Made by a program: the position numbers and the translations under genes | Assembly (NCBI RefSeq): GCF_001541225.1 | Contig: NZ_LMTS01000026.1 | Span: 156,378 to 220,377, forward strand | Direction of reading: 5' to 3' | Length of the DNA stretch: 64,000 nucleotides | Source of the DNA: Variovorax sp. WDL1 | Lineage (GTDB): Bacteria > Pseudomonadota > Gammaproteobacteria > Burkholderiales > Burkholderiaceae_C | Notes under the pieces: generated by a model | What the model saw: only the letters and a program-made list of their open reading frames with translations | The model's database searches: none | What the model was told of the DNA's origin: nothing | In this document: positions 31,375 through 39,244 of the stretch, one piece after another | Layout of the letters: each line of letters starts with the position of its first letter | Numbering within the stretch: position 1 is the stretch's first letter

Positions 31375-31409
31375 AGCTCCCCGGCCTTTTTCTGGGGAGC
31401 TCTTTCTTT
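31375..31409 (+). terminator. Intrinsic terminator
   Basis: AGCTCCCC / GGGGAGCT, 8-bp stem with an 11-nt loop, then CTTTCTTT. Confidence 0.75.
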
Positions 31410-31529
31410 GACCGGCGCCGCTGAGGACGCGGCATGCGTTCATTTTGCAGGGCGCTGCGCAATCGCTCAACACCAAGCGCATGGACGCATTCCTACACTG
31501 CGGACCAACTCCAACAAGGACATCCCAAC

Positions 31530-31925
31530 ATGCGAAATCTCGAGCGCGAGCTCTGCGGACCCGAAGGTTCCGTCTATCCCGGCCACCCCGTGACCATCGC
31601 GGTGCTCATCATGCGCAAGTACGCGAGCCTGGCCGAGGCCAATGAGCTGGACGGCACAAGCGGCTTCAAGATGGCGCTCACGGACAGTGACATCCCCGGG
31701 GCCGGTGGCCAGGTGCACATGGCTCTTGGCCTTCTGAAGGACGTTGCCAAACTGGGACCAGAACAGGCTTTCAGCCGCGGCCGCGAACTCTGGTCGCAGA
31801 GCGTCGACAACAGCTACCGGGAGCGCGAGCGCCCCGGCCAAGCCCTCGCGGACAAGCTCAAGCCAATGTTCCTCGAGCTCGCCGCCACCTGGCCGGCCGA
31901 GTCGCCCGAATCGGCCCTTTCCTGA
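31530..31925 (+). CDS. Hypothetical protein, 131 aa
   Basis: Not recognised. A helical protein with VTIAVLIMRKYASLAEANEL and GQVHMALGLLKDVAKLGPEQAF. AAGGAC lies about 9 nt before ATG 31530, which is preferred to in-frame upstream starts. A terminator follows within 10 nt. Confidence 0.6.
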   Translation: MRNLERELCGPEGSVYPGHPVTIAVLIMRKYASLAEANELDGTSGFKMALTDSDIPGAGGQVHMALGLLKDVAKLGPEQAFSRGRELWSQSVDNSYRERERPGQALADKLKPMFLELAATWPAESPESALS

Positions 31926-31929
31926 TTGC

Positions 31930-31960
31930 AAGCCGCCTCCGACCTGGAGGCGGTTTTCCT
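31930..31960 (+). terminator. Intrinsic terminator
   Basis: CCGCCTCC / GGAGGCGG stem with a 5-nt loop, then TTTTCCTTT. Confidence 0.8.
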
Positions 31961-32047
31961 TTGCGGCGCGTTCACCGCGAAATTCCGGGAATGCCCCGCC
32001 CTGCGGTGAACGCCGTAGGCGGCGTCGCGGGGGCGGCCGAGGATGAC

Positions 32048-32266
32048 CTATTCGCCAGCGAGCAAATGCTCATGCTCCGGAAGGAGGACTACCGGGCCTG
32101 CGGGTCGCTCAGCGGTACCGCGAATCTCACAGTCGCCGCGGGGGCAACCGACGATGAGCCGACGTTCGCCCTTTGCCAAGCCCACCTGGTGCATGGCGCA
32201 GCCATGAACCGGACACCGGCCCTCCGAAAGCCTGATTTCGCGGTCCTGCGCGGACTGCTTCCTCAT
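32048..32266 (-). CDS. Small zinc-binding protein, 72 aa
   Basis: CPVHGCAMHQVG and VGCPRGDCEIRG give a Cys/His cluster suited to one zinc ion. GGAGG lies 7 nt before ATG 32266. The rest is charged. Its function is unknown; it follows the membrane-anchored gene at 32301 by 34 nt and may be co-transcribed. Confidence 0.6.
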   Translation of the reverse strand: MRKQSAQDREIRLSEGRCPVHGCAMHQVGLAKGERRLIVGCPRGDCEIRGTAERPAGPVVLLPEHEHLLAGE

Positions 32267-32300
32267 CGGGGACCTCCATTCCGAGTGCGGCGAACGCGAA

Positions 32301-32954
32301 CTATACGGCGCGGCCACCGGCTGAACCGCGGGTTGAGTCGAGAGCTCGGCGGCAGAATGGCCCAGCGGTCTTGGCGATGGGGTCGTTGCAGAAGCCTTCA
32401 ACGAGCTTTCGGTCCTCCGGCTTTGCGTACCCGACTGCTTCCGCCTGGTTGAGTACCTCCTGAAAGGGGAGGGAGGCGTCGAAGTCGTCGGCCATGAGCT
32501 CTTCCCAACTGAAGGTCAGCTCAAGCATCCGCGTGTTGACCACGAAACGCTCCATGCCCGCCACGGGCCACCGGCCGATGAATCGCACCTTGTCGGCCCG
32601 AGCTTCAGGAAAATACTTTTTCAGCCCCGCTGAAATCGTCATCGCAGTTTTTGCCAAGTCGGTAACGGCGCTTGCCTCGTACAGGGCCGTGTCTTGGTCG
32701 ACCAAGATTTCCAGCGCCCCGTTTTCCCCCGAATCCATGGCGACGCTCGCAATTCGCGGGTGAAGGTGACTGACAGTCTGGGGATGCGGTGCGGGCACTG
32801 GCTCCTGAGGCTGTACGCGCCACGCGAACGCGCACGCCAGAAGCACTAGGGCCATGAGCATCCCTGCAATCCAATCGGCGCGCCGACGCAAGTCCGCACT
32901 GGATTGCGGGTCGGACTTGTCGTCGAACGGCAGTTTTTCGAGCTGGATGGACAT
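32301..32954 (-). CDS. Single-pass membrane-anchored protein, 217 aa
   Basis: A cytosolic ~30-residue N-terminus, one membrane segment (IAGMLMALVLLACAFAWRV) and a ~160-residue C-terminal domain with DLAKTAMTISAGLKKYFPEARADKVRFIGRWPVAGM. Not recognised. Starts at 32954 and 32996 are both possible; neither has a clear Shine-Dalgarno, and 32954 is preferred because it places a conventional short polar tail before the membrane segment. Confidence 0.55.
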   Translation of the reverse strand: MSIQLEKLPFDDKSDPQSSADLRRRADWIAGMLMALVLLACAFAWRVQPQEPVPAPHPQTVSHLHPRIASVAMDSGENGALEILVDQDTALYEASAVTDLAKTAMTISAGLKKYFPEARADKVRFIGRWPVAGMERFVVNTRMLELTFSWEELMADDFDASLPFQEVLNQAEAVGYAKPEDRKLVEGFCNDPIAKTAGPFCRRALDSTRGSAGGRAV

Positions 32955-33038
32955 GGCTGTGAACAGTCTGTTGTAGCAGGTTTTTGCGACCATCATGGAG
33001 CGTCATTCGGCGTATGACCGGAGCGTCTCTCCCGTTCC

Positions 33039-33069
33039 AGCGGAGTCCTTTTGGACTCCGCTTTTCTTT
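33039..33069 (+). terminator. Strong hairpin with T-run on the plus strand
   Basis: AGCGGAGTCC-TTTT-GGACTCCGCT (10 bp, perfect) followed by TTTCTTTC on the plus strand. Both adjacent genes read minus, so its plus-strand T-run has no obvious client. Confidence 0.55.
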
Positions 33070-33095
33070 CATGCCGGTGAGCAGTCAGGCACCGC

Positions 33096-34433
33096 CTAGC
33101 GCCCCTGCATCGCCTCCAGCGCCTTTGCCGCTCGGGAAAGGCCGGCCAGAATGCGGTCTGTGACAGCTGAGGGAAAGCCCGGTGGCACACGAGAGCCGAC
33201 CCGTTCGATGACTTCTGGGGTAGCCTCCAGAACGCCTTGAATCAACGCCTCCGCATCGGGGCCGTGGTGGCACTTTCTGGCCATGGCGTTGAAGTGGCGT
33301 CGCTGGATGTCCTTGAAGCGGTAATGCTTGTTCTTCCCTGAAATTGCCATCGCGAGCTTGGCGTCGTGTCTGGAAAACTGGTTCGGGCCCTTGCCTTCGA
33401 CGGGCCAGATGGACATGACGTCGTAAACGGGCGTCATCCGGTAGCGACCCCCTGCCAGTAGCGCAATGCTGAAGTTCTTCGCATGTCCATCCGGGGCGCC
33501 CAACATCCAGAAAAGCAGCTGTGCGCGCAGGAGCGTGCCGATGTCCTCGTTAGCCTGAGCCGACTGGCGCAGCACGTTGGCCAAGTCGACCAGCCCTGGG
33601 CCTCCGTCAGCCTCGTACTTGAGGCGGGACGGCTTGGCAAGCGCCTGGCAGAAGTCTTCCTGAGGTAGGCGAAGGAGCCACCGACCCGACGGATGGAGAC
33701 GGCGGTCGAAGCGCTCGACCTCAAGTGCCTTCTGCGCCCCAAAGTGCACGATGTTTGACCTCGGCACCGGGACGCCGAACTCCTCCAGGATGGTCAGGCA
33801 AAGCCACTCGTTTTCTACTGACGTGCTGAAGTCAGCTTGGCGATGTCCCACCAGGCCAAGGGGCAGCTTCAGGATGTGGGTGGTTGGCGTTGAGCCCAGA
33901 GGAAGGAGCCACTGGCCCCCGTGCCACAAAAGCGCGGTTTTCTCTTGCGCCCCGGCGAGCGCGGTGCGCGGCTCGTCAACCGGGCCGGTATCGGCCTCTA
34001 GGCCGCCGGGTGTGCCAATTTGCTGAAGGAGGCGCTCAACGTCGGCCTCGCTAAGTGGCACCCCGTCAATGCGCTCGACGTTGCCAGGGACCTCGTCCTC
34101 GTCTAGGAGTTGAATGGCCCCGATGCAGTCCCGCCCAACTGCTTGAAGGAGGTCGAACGCCCCCGTGGTCTGCGTCTTGAACCGCCGGGCGAGGCGCTCC
34201 CGGATGGTCGTGCTGTCTGGAAGGAGGTTGTCGAAGTAGCTCCGAACGATTGGGCCCTCGTGGGCAACTCCTCGGATGAGCGGCAAGGAAAGCGAAAGCG
34301 GGCAGCCTGCTGCGGACGCGAGCCAACGGTCGTTATACCGGAGCTCATCTGCGCCGCGCCCGGAGACGAGCCAGGTGCCAACCCGCTCGCCATTGGACCA
34401 AATGGACAAAGCCTGCGTGTCATTCCGGCCCAT
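33096..34433 (-). CDS. hipA: HipA-family serine/threonine kinase
   Basis: 445 residues, the usual HipA length. ALAGAQEKTALL (158-169) is the nucleotide-binding loop, EVERFDR (238-244) the family strand, APDGHAKNFS (313-322, catalytic D315) the active site, and PVYDVMS (335-341) the metal-binding DxxS motif. HipA phosphorylates targets such as GltX and halts growth. GGGAGAG precedes the ATG closely. A HipB-type HTH antitoxin is normally directly upstream, but the next gene upstream is an MBL hydrolase. Either HipA is orphan here or it uses a distant antitoxin. Confidence 0.9.
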   Translation of the reverse strand: MGRNDTQALSIWSNGERVGTWLVSGRGADELRYNDRWLASAAGCPLSLSLPLIRGVAHEGPIVRSYFDNLLPDSTTIRERLARRFKTQTTGAFDLLQAVGRDCIGAIQLLDEDEVPGNVERIDGVPLSEADVERLLQQIGTPGGLEADTGPVDEPRTALAGAQEKTALLWHGGQWLLPLGSTPTTHILKLPLGLVGHRQADFSTSVENEWLCLTILEEFGVPVPRSNIVHFGAQKALEVERFDRRLHPSGRWLLRLPQEDFCQALAKPSRLKYEADGGPGLVDLANVLRQSAQANEDIGTLLRAQLLFWMLGAPDGHAKNFSIALLAGGRYRMTPVYDVMSIWPVEGKGPNQFSRHDAKLAMAISGKNKHYRFKDIQRRHFNAMARKCHHGPDAEALIQGVLEATPEVIERVGSRVPPGFPSAVTDRILAGLSRAAKALEAMQGR

Positions 34434-34532
34434 GGGCCTCTCCCCCTATCTGATTGCAATCTCCGCGTGTAGCGACGCGACGGGCGTTTTTCTGCTGCCA
34501 ACACTGCAGCGACCAGGGCGTCCGCAGGGCCG

Positions 34533-35609
34533 TTAGCCCGCCGGCGGCGACTCCTCGCACGGTTCCGCGAGCGCGACGCGCCGCTTGGCCTCTGCTTCAG
34601 CATCCGAGGCTGGTCGGCGCGCCGGAAGGAGGTCGAGCGGTTGAAGCGCCGGCATGACCGCCACGGGAACCTGGAACTCTTTCCCGAGGGCTACCACCAT
34701 GTAGATGCCTCGCGCAACGTCGTCCATAGCCAAAGGTGTCACGCTCAGCGGCTCAGCCAAGGGCACGGTGAAGTCGTCCCAGTGGACGGGAATGACGAGC
34801 TTCGCCCCTGTTGCCAAGACTACCTCCCGCCAGTAATTGCGGGCAAACGTGTCGCTCTGCTTTCCCAGGAGGCCAATGCTCAGGAAGACCACGTCGGCCT
34901 TCACCTTCTTGAGCTTCCCGCACAGGTAATTGGCGCTAGGCTGGACCAGGACGGTCCCCGTAGCGTGCCGAATCACAAAGCTGTATGTGCCGCCCTCCTT
35001 AAATGCCGAAAGCGGCCGCTCAGCCATCCCGAGCTTGTCGTCAATCGTTCCCGGAAAAACAGGTTTTGGGGAGTGCTTGCTCGGAAAGGCTTCCACAGAG
35101 AAGCCGGTCGGCTGGCTAGGGTCGCGTGCAGAGACTATCGACAGTTCGGTGCCGAAGTTGGGCACATGAAACGGACCTGTGAAGCCCTCGCCTAAGGCTA
35201 GATTGCGGCTCGAGGTGGAACCGACTAGCGACGCGCCCTTCATCCGCGCCACAGCGGCGGAATCCATCGCGTGGTCGTGGTGGGAGTGGGAGACGAGGAC
35301 GGCATCCAGGTTGTCTACGTTCGCCGCCGCCAACGCGGCGCGAATGCGTCCTTCGTCGGGCGCGAGGGGCCACATGCTGACAAGCTTTAGCTTGCTCGGC
35401 CGGGAGAAGAACCCGTCGACCATCACCGCTCCCTGCTCACCTTCCAGGAGAATGGTACTGGTTCCGAAGTAGGTCGCTCTCACCTTCGGGCCCGGCACGT
35501 CCGTCGCGTCGAGTATGACGTGCGGTGCCAGTGCTGGATGGGCAAGCTTTTCCTGAGCCCAAACGCCGAGGGCGACCGCGGCTACCAGGCCGAAAAGAAT
35601 TGCGGGCAT
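34533..35609 (-). CDS. MBL-fold metallohydrolase, membrane-anchored or exported
   Basis: 358 residues. The N-terminus is hydrophobic (MPAILFGLVAAVALGVWA), a signal anchor or signal peptide. VSHSHHDHAMD (H108, H110, D112, H113) is the HxHxDH zinc motif; HWDDFT near the C-terminus supplies another histidine. TSTILLEGEQGAVMVDGFF is typical of the UlaG/RomA-type beta-lactamase fold. The substrate is unknown. It lies 15 nt after the GIY-YIG gene's stop, so the two are probably in one operon. Confidence 0.8.
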   Translation of the reverse strand: MPAILFGLVAAVALGVWAQEKLAHPALAPHVILDATDVPGPKVRATYFGTSTILLEGEQGAVMVDGFFSRPSKLKLVSMWPLAPDEGRIRAALAAANVDNLDAVLVSHSHHDHAMDSAAVARMKGASLVGSTSSRNLALGEGFTGPFHVPNFGTELSIVSARDPSQPTGFSVEAFPSKHSPKPVFPGTIDDKLGMAERPLSAFKEGGTYSFVIRHATGTVLVQPSANYLCGKLKKVKADVVFLSIGLLGKQSDTFARNYWREVVLATGAKLVIPVHWDDFTVPLAEPLSVTPLAMDDVARGIYMVVALGKEFQVPVAVMPALQPLDLLPARRPASDAEAEAKRRVALAEPCEESPPAG

Positions 35610-35624
35610 GGCCCCCGGCTCCGG

Positions 35625-36377
35625 TCAGGCCCGCGCACGGATGTGCGCGATGTCGGCCTCGTCGAGGTCAAACCACTCGCCATTGATGCGCTTGGCAGCA
35701 AACATGTCGTGATAGCGGCGCTCTGCGACATGGCAGTCGTCGAACCATGCACAGAGCGGGATGGTGTAGAAGAAAGGCAGCTGGACGCCGAAGGTCCGCA
35801 TCCGATTCGGGACGTTGTTGGTGCGGCCGACCTTGTAGCCATAGGCGGACTTCAGCACGTAGACCACGCCGGCGCGCGCCTGGCCGGTCGTTGGCTCTCC
35901 AACCACCTCCATGGGCACGAGGCGTTCCTTGGAGAGGCGGCTGACCCCGGCTCCGCCCACACGCGGCGTCTTTGAGGGGGTGCGAGCTGCCGGTACGGGC
36001 CCTTCCTCCAAGTCGTCGAACGTGCTGGCAAAGAGCTCGCGTAGCTTGTAGCCAGGCACCTTGCCGTCGGCGAAGCGGAAACCGGCCCGGTCGCTCCAGA
36101 AGCGGCAGCCGAGAGCCGAATCGACCCATATTTGGGCCCGCACAGGCATCCAGGAGACGGTAACAGCCGCGCCCTGCCCTGCCGTCACGATTCCCAGGTA
36201 CCGCACGAGTCCGGTGCTCGCCGCGTCGTCGAAAGCTGCGATAAGGAGCCCATCGCCCTGCCGCGGCGGACGCGTTTGACCCGAGAGAGCGTCTGGGACG
36301 TCGAAGCTCTCGGACGGCGGGGCCGTTTCCTCGTTCAGCGGACACGCGACACGCCAGTAGTACTTGGGGATGTGCAT
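35625..36377 (-). CDS. GIY-YIG (MUG113/T5orf172-type) protein with N-terminal PUA/EVE-like region
   Basis: 250 residues. The C-terminal ~85 match the T5orf172/MUG113 branch of the GIY-YIG fold: GVVYVLKSAYGYKVGRT, NRMRTFGVQLP, HVAERRYHDMFAAKRINGEWFDL. The N-terminal ~125 residues (YYWRVACPL, GDGLLIAAFDDAASTGLVRYLGIVTAG, CRFWSDRAGF) look like a small beta-barrel, possibly EVE/PUA-like; this is a weak inference. If correct, the protein would join a modified-base reader to a nuclease fold. ATG 36377 has no clear Shine-Dalgarno. Confidence 0.7.
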   Translation of the reverse strand: MHIPKYYWRVACPLNEETAPPSESFDVPDALSGQTRPPRQGDGLLIAAFDDAASTGLVRYLGIVTAGQGAAVTVSWMPVRAQIWVDSALGCRFWSDRAGFRFADGKVPGYKLRELFASTFDDLEEGPVPAARTPSKTPRVGGAGVSRLSKERLVPMEVVGEPTTGQARAGVVYVLKSAYGYKVGRTNNVPNRMRTFGVQLPFFYTIPLCAWFDDCHVAERRYHDMFAAKRINGEWFDLDEADIAHIRARA

Positions 36378-36469
36378 TGAGAGGGTGGGCCAGGCCGTAC
36401 GGATGTCGCCGGATTCTGCCCATTGCCTTGCTCCGCGCCAAGCGTGAGCAGAAAACAGGTCCTTGCATC

Positions 36470-36512
36470 CCTCAGAAAGAGCGAAGCCCCGAGACAAAAG
36501 TCCCAGGGCTTC
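36470..36512 (-). terminator. Intrinsic terminator (minus strand)
   Basis: Minus strand GAAGCCCTGGGAC-TTTT-GTCTCGGGGCTTC (13 bp with two G-U pairs) followed by GCTCTTTCTG. It is 28 nt past the stop of the MYG1-like gene. Confidence 0.65.
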
Positions 36513-36540
36513 AGAATGACTATGGCAAAGCCGCAAGTGC

Positions 36541-37503
36541 TTACTGCAGGAGTGCGAGCTCCGTCATGCGCAGAGCGCCTTCCTTAGACACGGCGCCGGC
36601 GATGAAGCGAGCGTTGTGGCAGAAGACCGCATCTGGCACGCCGGTGACGGCAGCGAGGTCGGCGTCGCGAAGCCCGGCCCATGCGGCGGGCAAGTCCATG
36701 CGGGCCTTGAACGATTCAGGCGCGACCGGGACGGTGCGCACCTGGTACTGGTTGTCCGTCAAGTCCGGATAGACGACGAACTTGACGTCCGGCATCTCTG
36801 CGCAGATGACCTTGGCCCAGGTGAGCCCGGACTCCGGCAGCACGAGCACCTGGCCATCGAACGCGGTCGGCGCATTGCGAACAAGTGCTTCGCTGGATAT
36901 TTCATCGACGAACTGGGCAACCAGGCGCTCGAGCACCGTGTTGACAACCCCCATGGCGGCATTGAACTGCTGGTACTTCGCCTGTGCCAGGTCCTCCGCC
37001 AACTTCTCGGGCTCATTTGCCAGCAGCTGGGTGGCGAACTGGTCCTCGAGCCGGGTGGTGTTGAATGCGCTGATGATTGCAGACAAGCCAAAGTAGCCGG
37101 GCGCCCCTTGCGCGGCGCCTGTGTCGGCCATGTCCAGATGCTGCATCAACTCGTCGTCGATGGAGCTGGCAACACGAGCGGCTTGCAGCGGCGTGAGCTT
37201 GGGCGCGACGGCCTGCACATAGGCCTGGCCGTGAGCAGCCCAGACGAGGCCGGCGCTGGCATAGACGACGCCGCTGGAGCGCGCGCCAACGAAGCCCTTC
37301 TGATGGTGGTCGAAGCGACCGTTCACCGGGTCCCAGATTCCGCCGACGTCGACCGCAAACTGCGCGCGCCGAATGAATTCAGGGTTGCGGGTGCGAACGA
37401 GGGTGGCCGCAGGGAAGAGCTTGGCCAGCACAGCGCAGGCTGCCACGTCGTCGGCGTGGAAAGAACCCGAATGGGTCGCGATAACAGGGTTTTGTTTCTT
37501 CAT
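36541..37503 (-). CDS. MYG1/UPF0160-family metal-dependent hydrolase
   Basis: 320 residues. IATHSGSFHADDVAACAVL at the start and GRFDHHQKGF near residue 65 are the DHH-like metal motifs of the MYG1 family. SIDDELMQHLDMADTGA and SAIISAFN in the middle fit it too. Eukaryotic MYG1 is a 3'-5' RNA exonuclease; bacterial members are not well studied. AGGAA lies 5-6 nt before ATG 37503. It ends in a terminator and is transcribed alone. Confidence 0.85.
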   Translation of the reverse strand: MKKQNPVIATHSGSFHADDVAACAVLAKLFPAATLVRTRNPEFIRRAQFAVDVGGIWDPVNGRFDHHQKGFVGARSSGVVYASAGLVWAAHGQAYVQAVAPKLTPLQAARVASSIDDELMQHLDMADTGAAQGAPGYFGLSAIISAFNTTRLEDQFATQLLANEPEKLAEDLAQAKYQQFNAAMGVVNTVLERLVAQFVDEISSEALVRNAPTAFDGQVLVLPESGLTWAKVICAEMPDVKFVVYPDLTDNQYQVRTVPVAPESFKARMDLPAAWAGLRDADLAAVTGVPDAVFCHNARFIAGAVSKEGALRMTELALLQ

Positions 37504-37715
37504 GGGGTTCCTGGATGTTGTTGGTCCTGCTTCGTGTAGCTCGCCGCCTTCATACCAGGCGGGCATCTGTTCAGAAAACCAGTTCTCCCGTGCCTGCAGG
37601 CCGAGTCCTCGGAAAGAGCTTGCCGTGGCGGAAATGCGCCTATTTCTGTCGGAGATTTTCCTTGCTATCCCTGACCCCCGCGCCTTTAGAGAGGCACGGA
37701 GCCTGGCGGGCTTCC

Positions 37716-37721
37716 CTATAC
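37716..37721 (+). promoter_or_regulatory. Putative -10 box (cCTATAC)
   Basis: CTATAC about 28 nt before the ATG at 37749. Confidence 0.4.
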
Positions 37722-37748
37722 CCAGAAGGTCATCTACCAAGGAACTCT

Positions 37749-38288
37749 ATGCCCAAGAAACTCACCCCTGAAGAAATCGAACTCCGACGGAAGGAGGCGG
37801 CCCAGGCCCGAGAGCTCCTGATGCTCGAGCGGTGGGAGAACAAGCGCCAAGAGGCGGAGGCGCTCATCCCTGGAACGTCCGCCTTTTTGGCTCAACGCGA
37901 AGCACTCACCCCGCGCCATCTATGGCTGCTGCTGGGTGTTACCGAGACTGACGAAAGCGAATACCTGGTCCGCAAGCGCGGCAGGTCATGCGAGACCAAG
38001 TGGTTTGACCGCATCGCGCCTCGCGCGCGGCCGACCGCCTACGGCCTCAGCAAAGGTGTCAGCGGTTTTACCAACCGCATCGGCGCCGACCTCAACGACC
38101 TACTGCATCTGTCGCGCAACGGCTACGTGTACTCCACGACCCGAGGCCTTGCGGTGGTCGAGTACTTCCGTTCCCTCTATCCCGAGCTACGCCTGAAAAA
38201 TGGCGCCAAGTTCAACTGCCACCAGCCCTTAGAGGTCGCGGGCTTCATGACCGTGCCGAACCTGAGCTGGCGCGGATGGAAAGATTGA
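37749..38288 (+). CDS. Hypothetical protein, 179 aa
   Basis: Not recognised. It starts with a charged helix (KKLTPEEIELRRKEAAQARELLMLERWENKR) and has a C-terminal part with TPRHLWLLLGVTET and LNDLLHLSRNGYVYSTTRGLAVVEYFRSLYP. AAGGAA lies 6-7 nt before the ATG at 37749, which is chosen over an in-frame upstream start. It has its own promoter box and terminator. Confidence 0.65.
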   Translation: MPKKLTPEEIELRRKEAAQARELLMLERWENKRQEAEALIPGTSAFLAQREALTPRHLWLLLGVTETDESEYLVRKRGRSCETKWFDRIAPRARPTAYGLSKGVSGFTNRIGADLNDLLHLSRNGYVYSTTRGLAVVEYFRSLYPELRLKNGAKFNCHQPLEVAGFMTVPNLSWRGWKD

Positions 38289-38296
38289 TTTTCGAG

Positions 38297-38325
38297 AGCC
38301 CGCTGCATCACGCTGCGGGCTTTTT
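38297..38325 (+). terminator. Intrinsic terminator
   Basis: AGCCCGC / GCGGGCT, 7-bp stem with an 11-nt loop, then TTTTTCC. Confidence 0.75.
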
Positions 38326-38393
38326 CCACGCCCGGCACGCAACCAAGCTTCCTGCCGACAGCTACCATCCTCGCCATCGAAACAGGAGACCAG

Positions 38394-38927
38394 ATGCCAA
38401 CGACCAAGAAGAATTCCACGACTCTAGTCACTGAAGTCTCTGTGGACCCCGCGGCCGGACCGCCGAAGGTCGAGGTCCCAGCGACCCATCTGGAGAAATG
38501 GCAAGCCGCCGCAGCATCCGCGGCCAAGACGGGTCGGATGGCCAACACCCTGGCCAAGGCGCTGGCACAGCGAAGCTCGAAGCGATGGAAGTTTGTCGAC
38601 TTTCTCGGGCCAGCGGGCCGGGAGTCCGCAGGCATTGTGGACATCGTTGCCATCCGCAAGAGCGGTGGAAAGCCGAACCATCCGGCTCACCCGCAGCTGA
38701 AGTCGCTGGACCTGTTCGACATCACGCTCATCCAGGTCAAGGGCGGCTCGGCGCCGAAGCCAACCGAGGAGGACATTGACCGGTTGAAGGCGGTGAAGGA
38801 CGTCTACCGCGCGAAGGCCATCGTCCTGTTCCAGTGGCGCAAGGGGGTGGCAAGCGGTTTCTACCTCCTCAACGAGGTGACCCACGCCTGGGTCCAAACG
38901 CCGTCGAAGGCGCTCTTTGGCTCGTAA
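38394..38927 (+). CDS. Conserved protein with a probable PD-(D/E)XK-like core, 177 aa
   Basis: A basic N-terminal helix region (EKWQAAAASAAKTGRMANTLAKAL) precedes a core with KFVDFLGPAGRESAGIVDIVAIRKSGG (Asp in VDIVAIRK), ITLIQVKGGSA (Q-x-K in strand 3) and YRAKAIVLFQWRKG. The spacing of Asp and Q-V-K follows PD-(D/E)XK nucleases, with Gln in place of Glu/Asp. The family is widespread as hypothetical proteins. Nuclease activity is a guess. It has no partner on the same strand. Confidence 0.65.
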   Translation: MPTTKKNSTTLVTEVSVDPAAGPPKVEVPATHLEKWQAAAASAAKTGRMANTLAKALAQRSSKRWKFVDFLGPAGRESAGIVDIVAIRKSGGKPNHPAHPQLKSLDLFDITLIQVKGGSAPKPTEEDIDRLKAVKDVYRAKAIVLFQWRKGVASGFYLLNEVTHAWVQTPSKALFGS

Positions 38928-38943
38928 GGGTCGCCACCCCGGC

Positions 38944-38977
38944 ACGAAGAAAAGCCGCCCCGATGTACGAGGCGGCT
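38944..38977 (-). terminator. Intrinsic terminator (minus strand)
   Basis: Minus strand AGCCGCC / GGCGGCT with an 11-nt loop, then TTTCTTCG. It serves the small gene ending at 38996. Confidence 0.65.
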
Positions 38978-38995
38978 GAATTGGAACGAAACGCG

Positions 38996-39220
38996 CTAAA
39001 ACAGCGCCTTGAACGACTGCCACTTGATGGTGGCTTGGCACCAGGTATAGGAGCTGCCGTTGGCGCGGCAGTTCTTAAACCCGTTCTCGGTGTACGCATC
39101 GCCCAGGTACCAGAGGCCCCCGACGAGGGCCATAACGACGAGGGCCACCAAAGGGCGGCCAGCTGCACCAGGTCCAGGAGTTTTCGGGACATGCTCCACA
39201 ACCAACGCACTTGAGTGCAA
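38996..39220 (-). CDS. Small membrane protein, 74 aa, start uncertain
   Basis: One membrane segment (RPLVALVVMALVGGLWYLGDAY) and a short C-terminal tail with two cysteines (NCRANGSSYTWCQATIKW). The frame starts with TTG at 39220. An overlapping frame immediately upstream encodes a zinc knuckle (LKCVGCGACPE), so a frameshift could have split a longer protein. The terminator downstream supports a transcript. Confidence 0.4.
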   Translation of the reverse strand: MHSSALVVEHVPKTPGPGAAGRPLVALVVMALVGGLWYLGDAYTENGFKNCRANGSSYTWCQATIKWQSFKALF

Positions 39221-39244
39221 TCATTCGTCCGTCTTTCGTGGTCA

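Noticed and set aside
33039..33069. Terminator for the hipA gene
   Set aside because: The T-run is on the plus strand, whereas hipA is transcribed from the minus strand; kept only as an unassigned hairpin.
34434..34603. Possible HipB upstream of HipA
   Set aside because: The frame here is Arg-rich with no helix-turn-helix pattern and overlaps the MBL gene.
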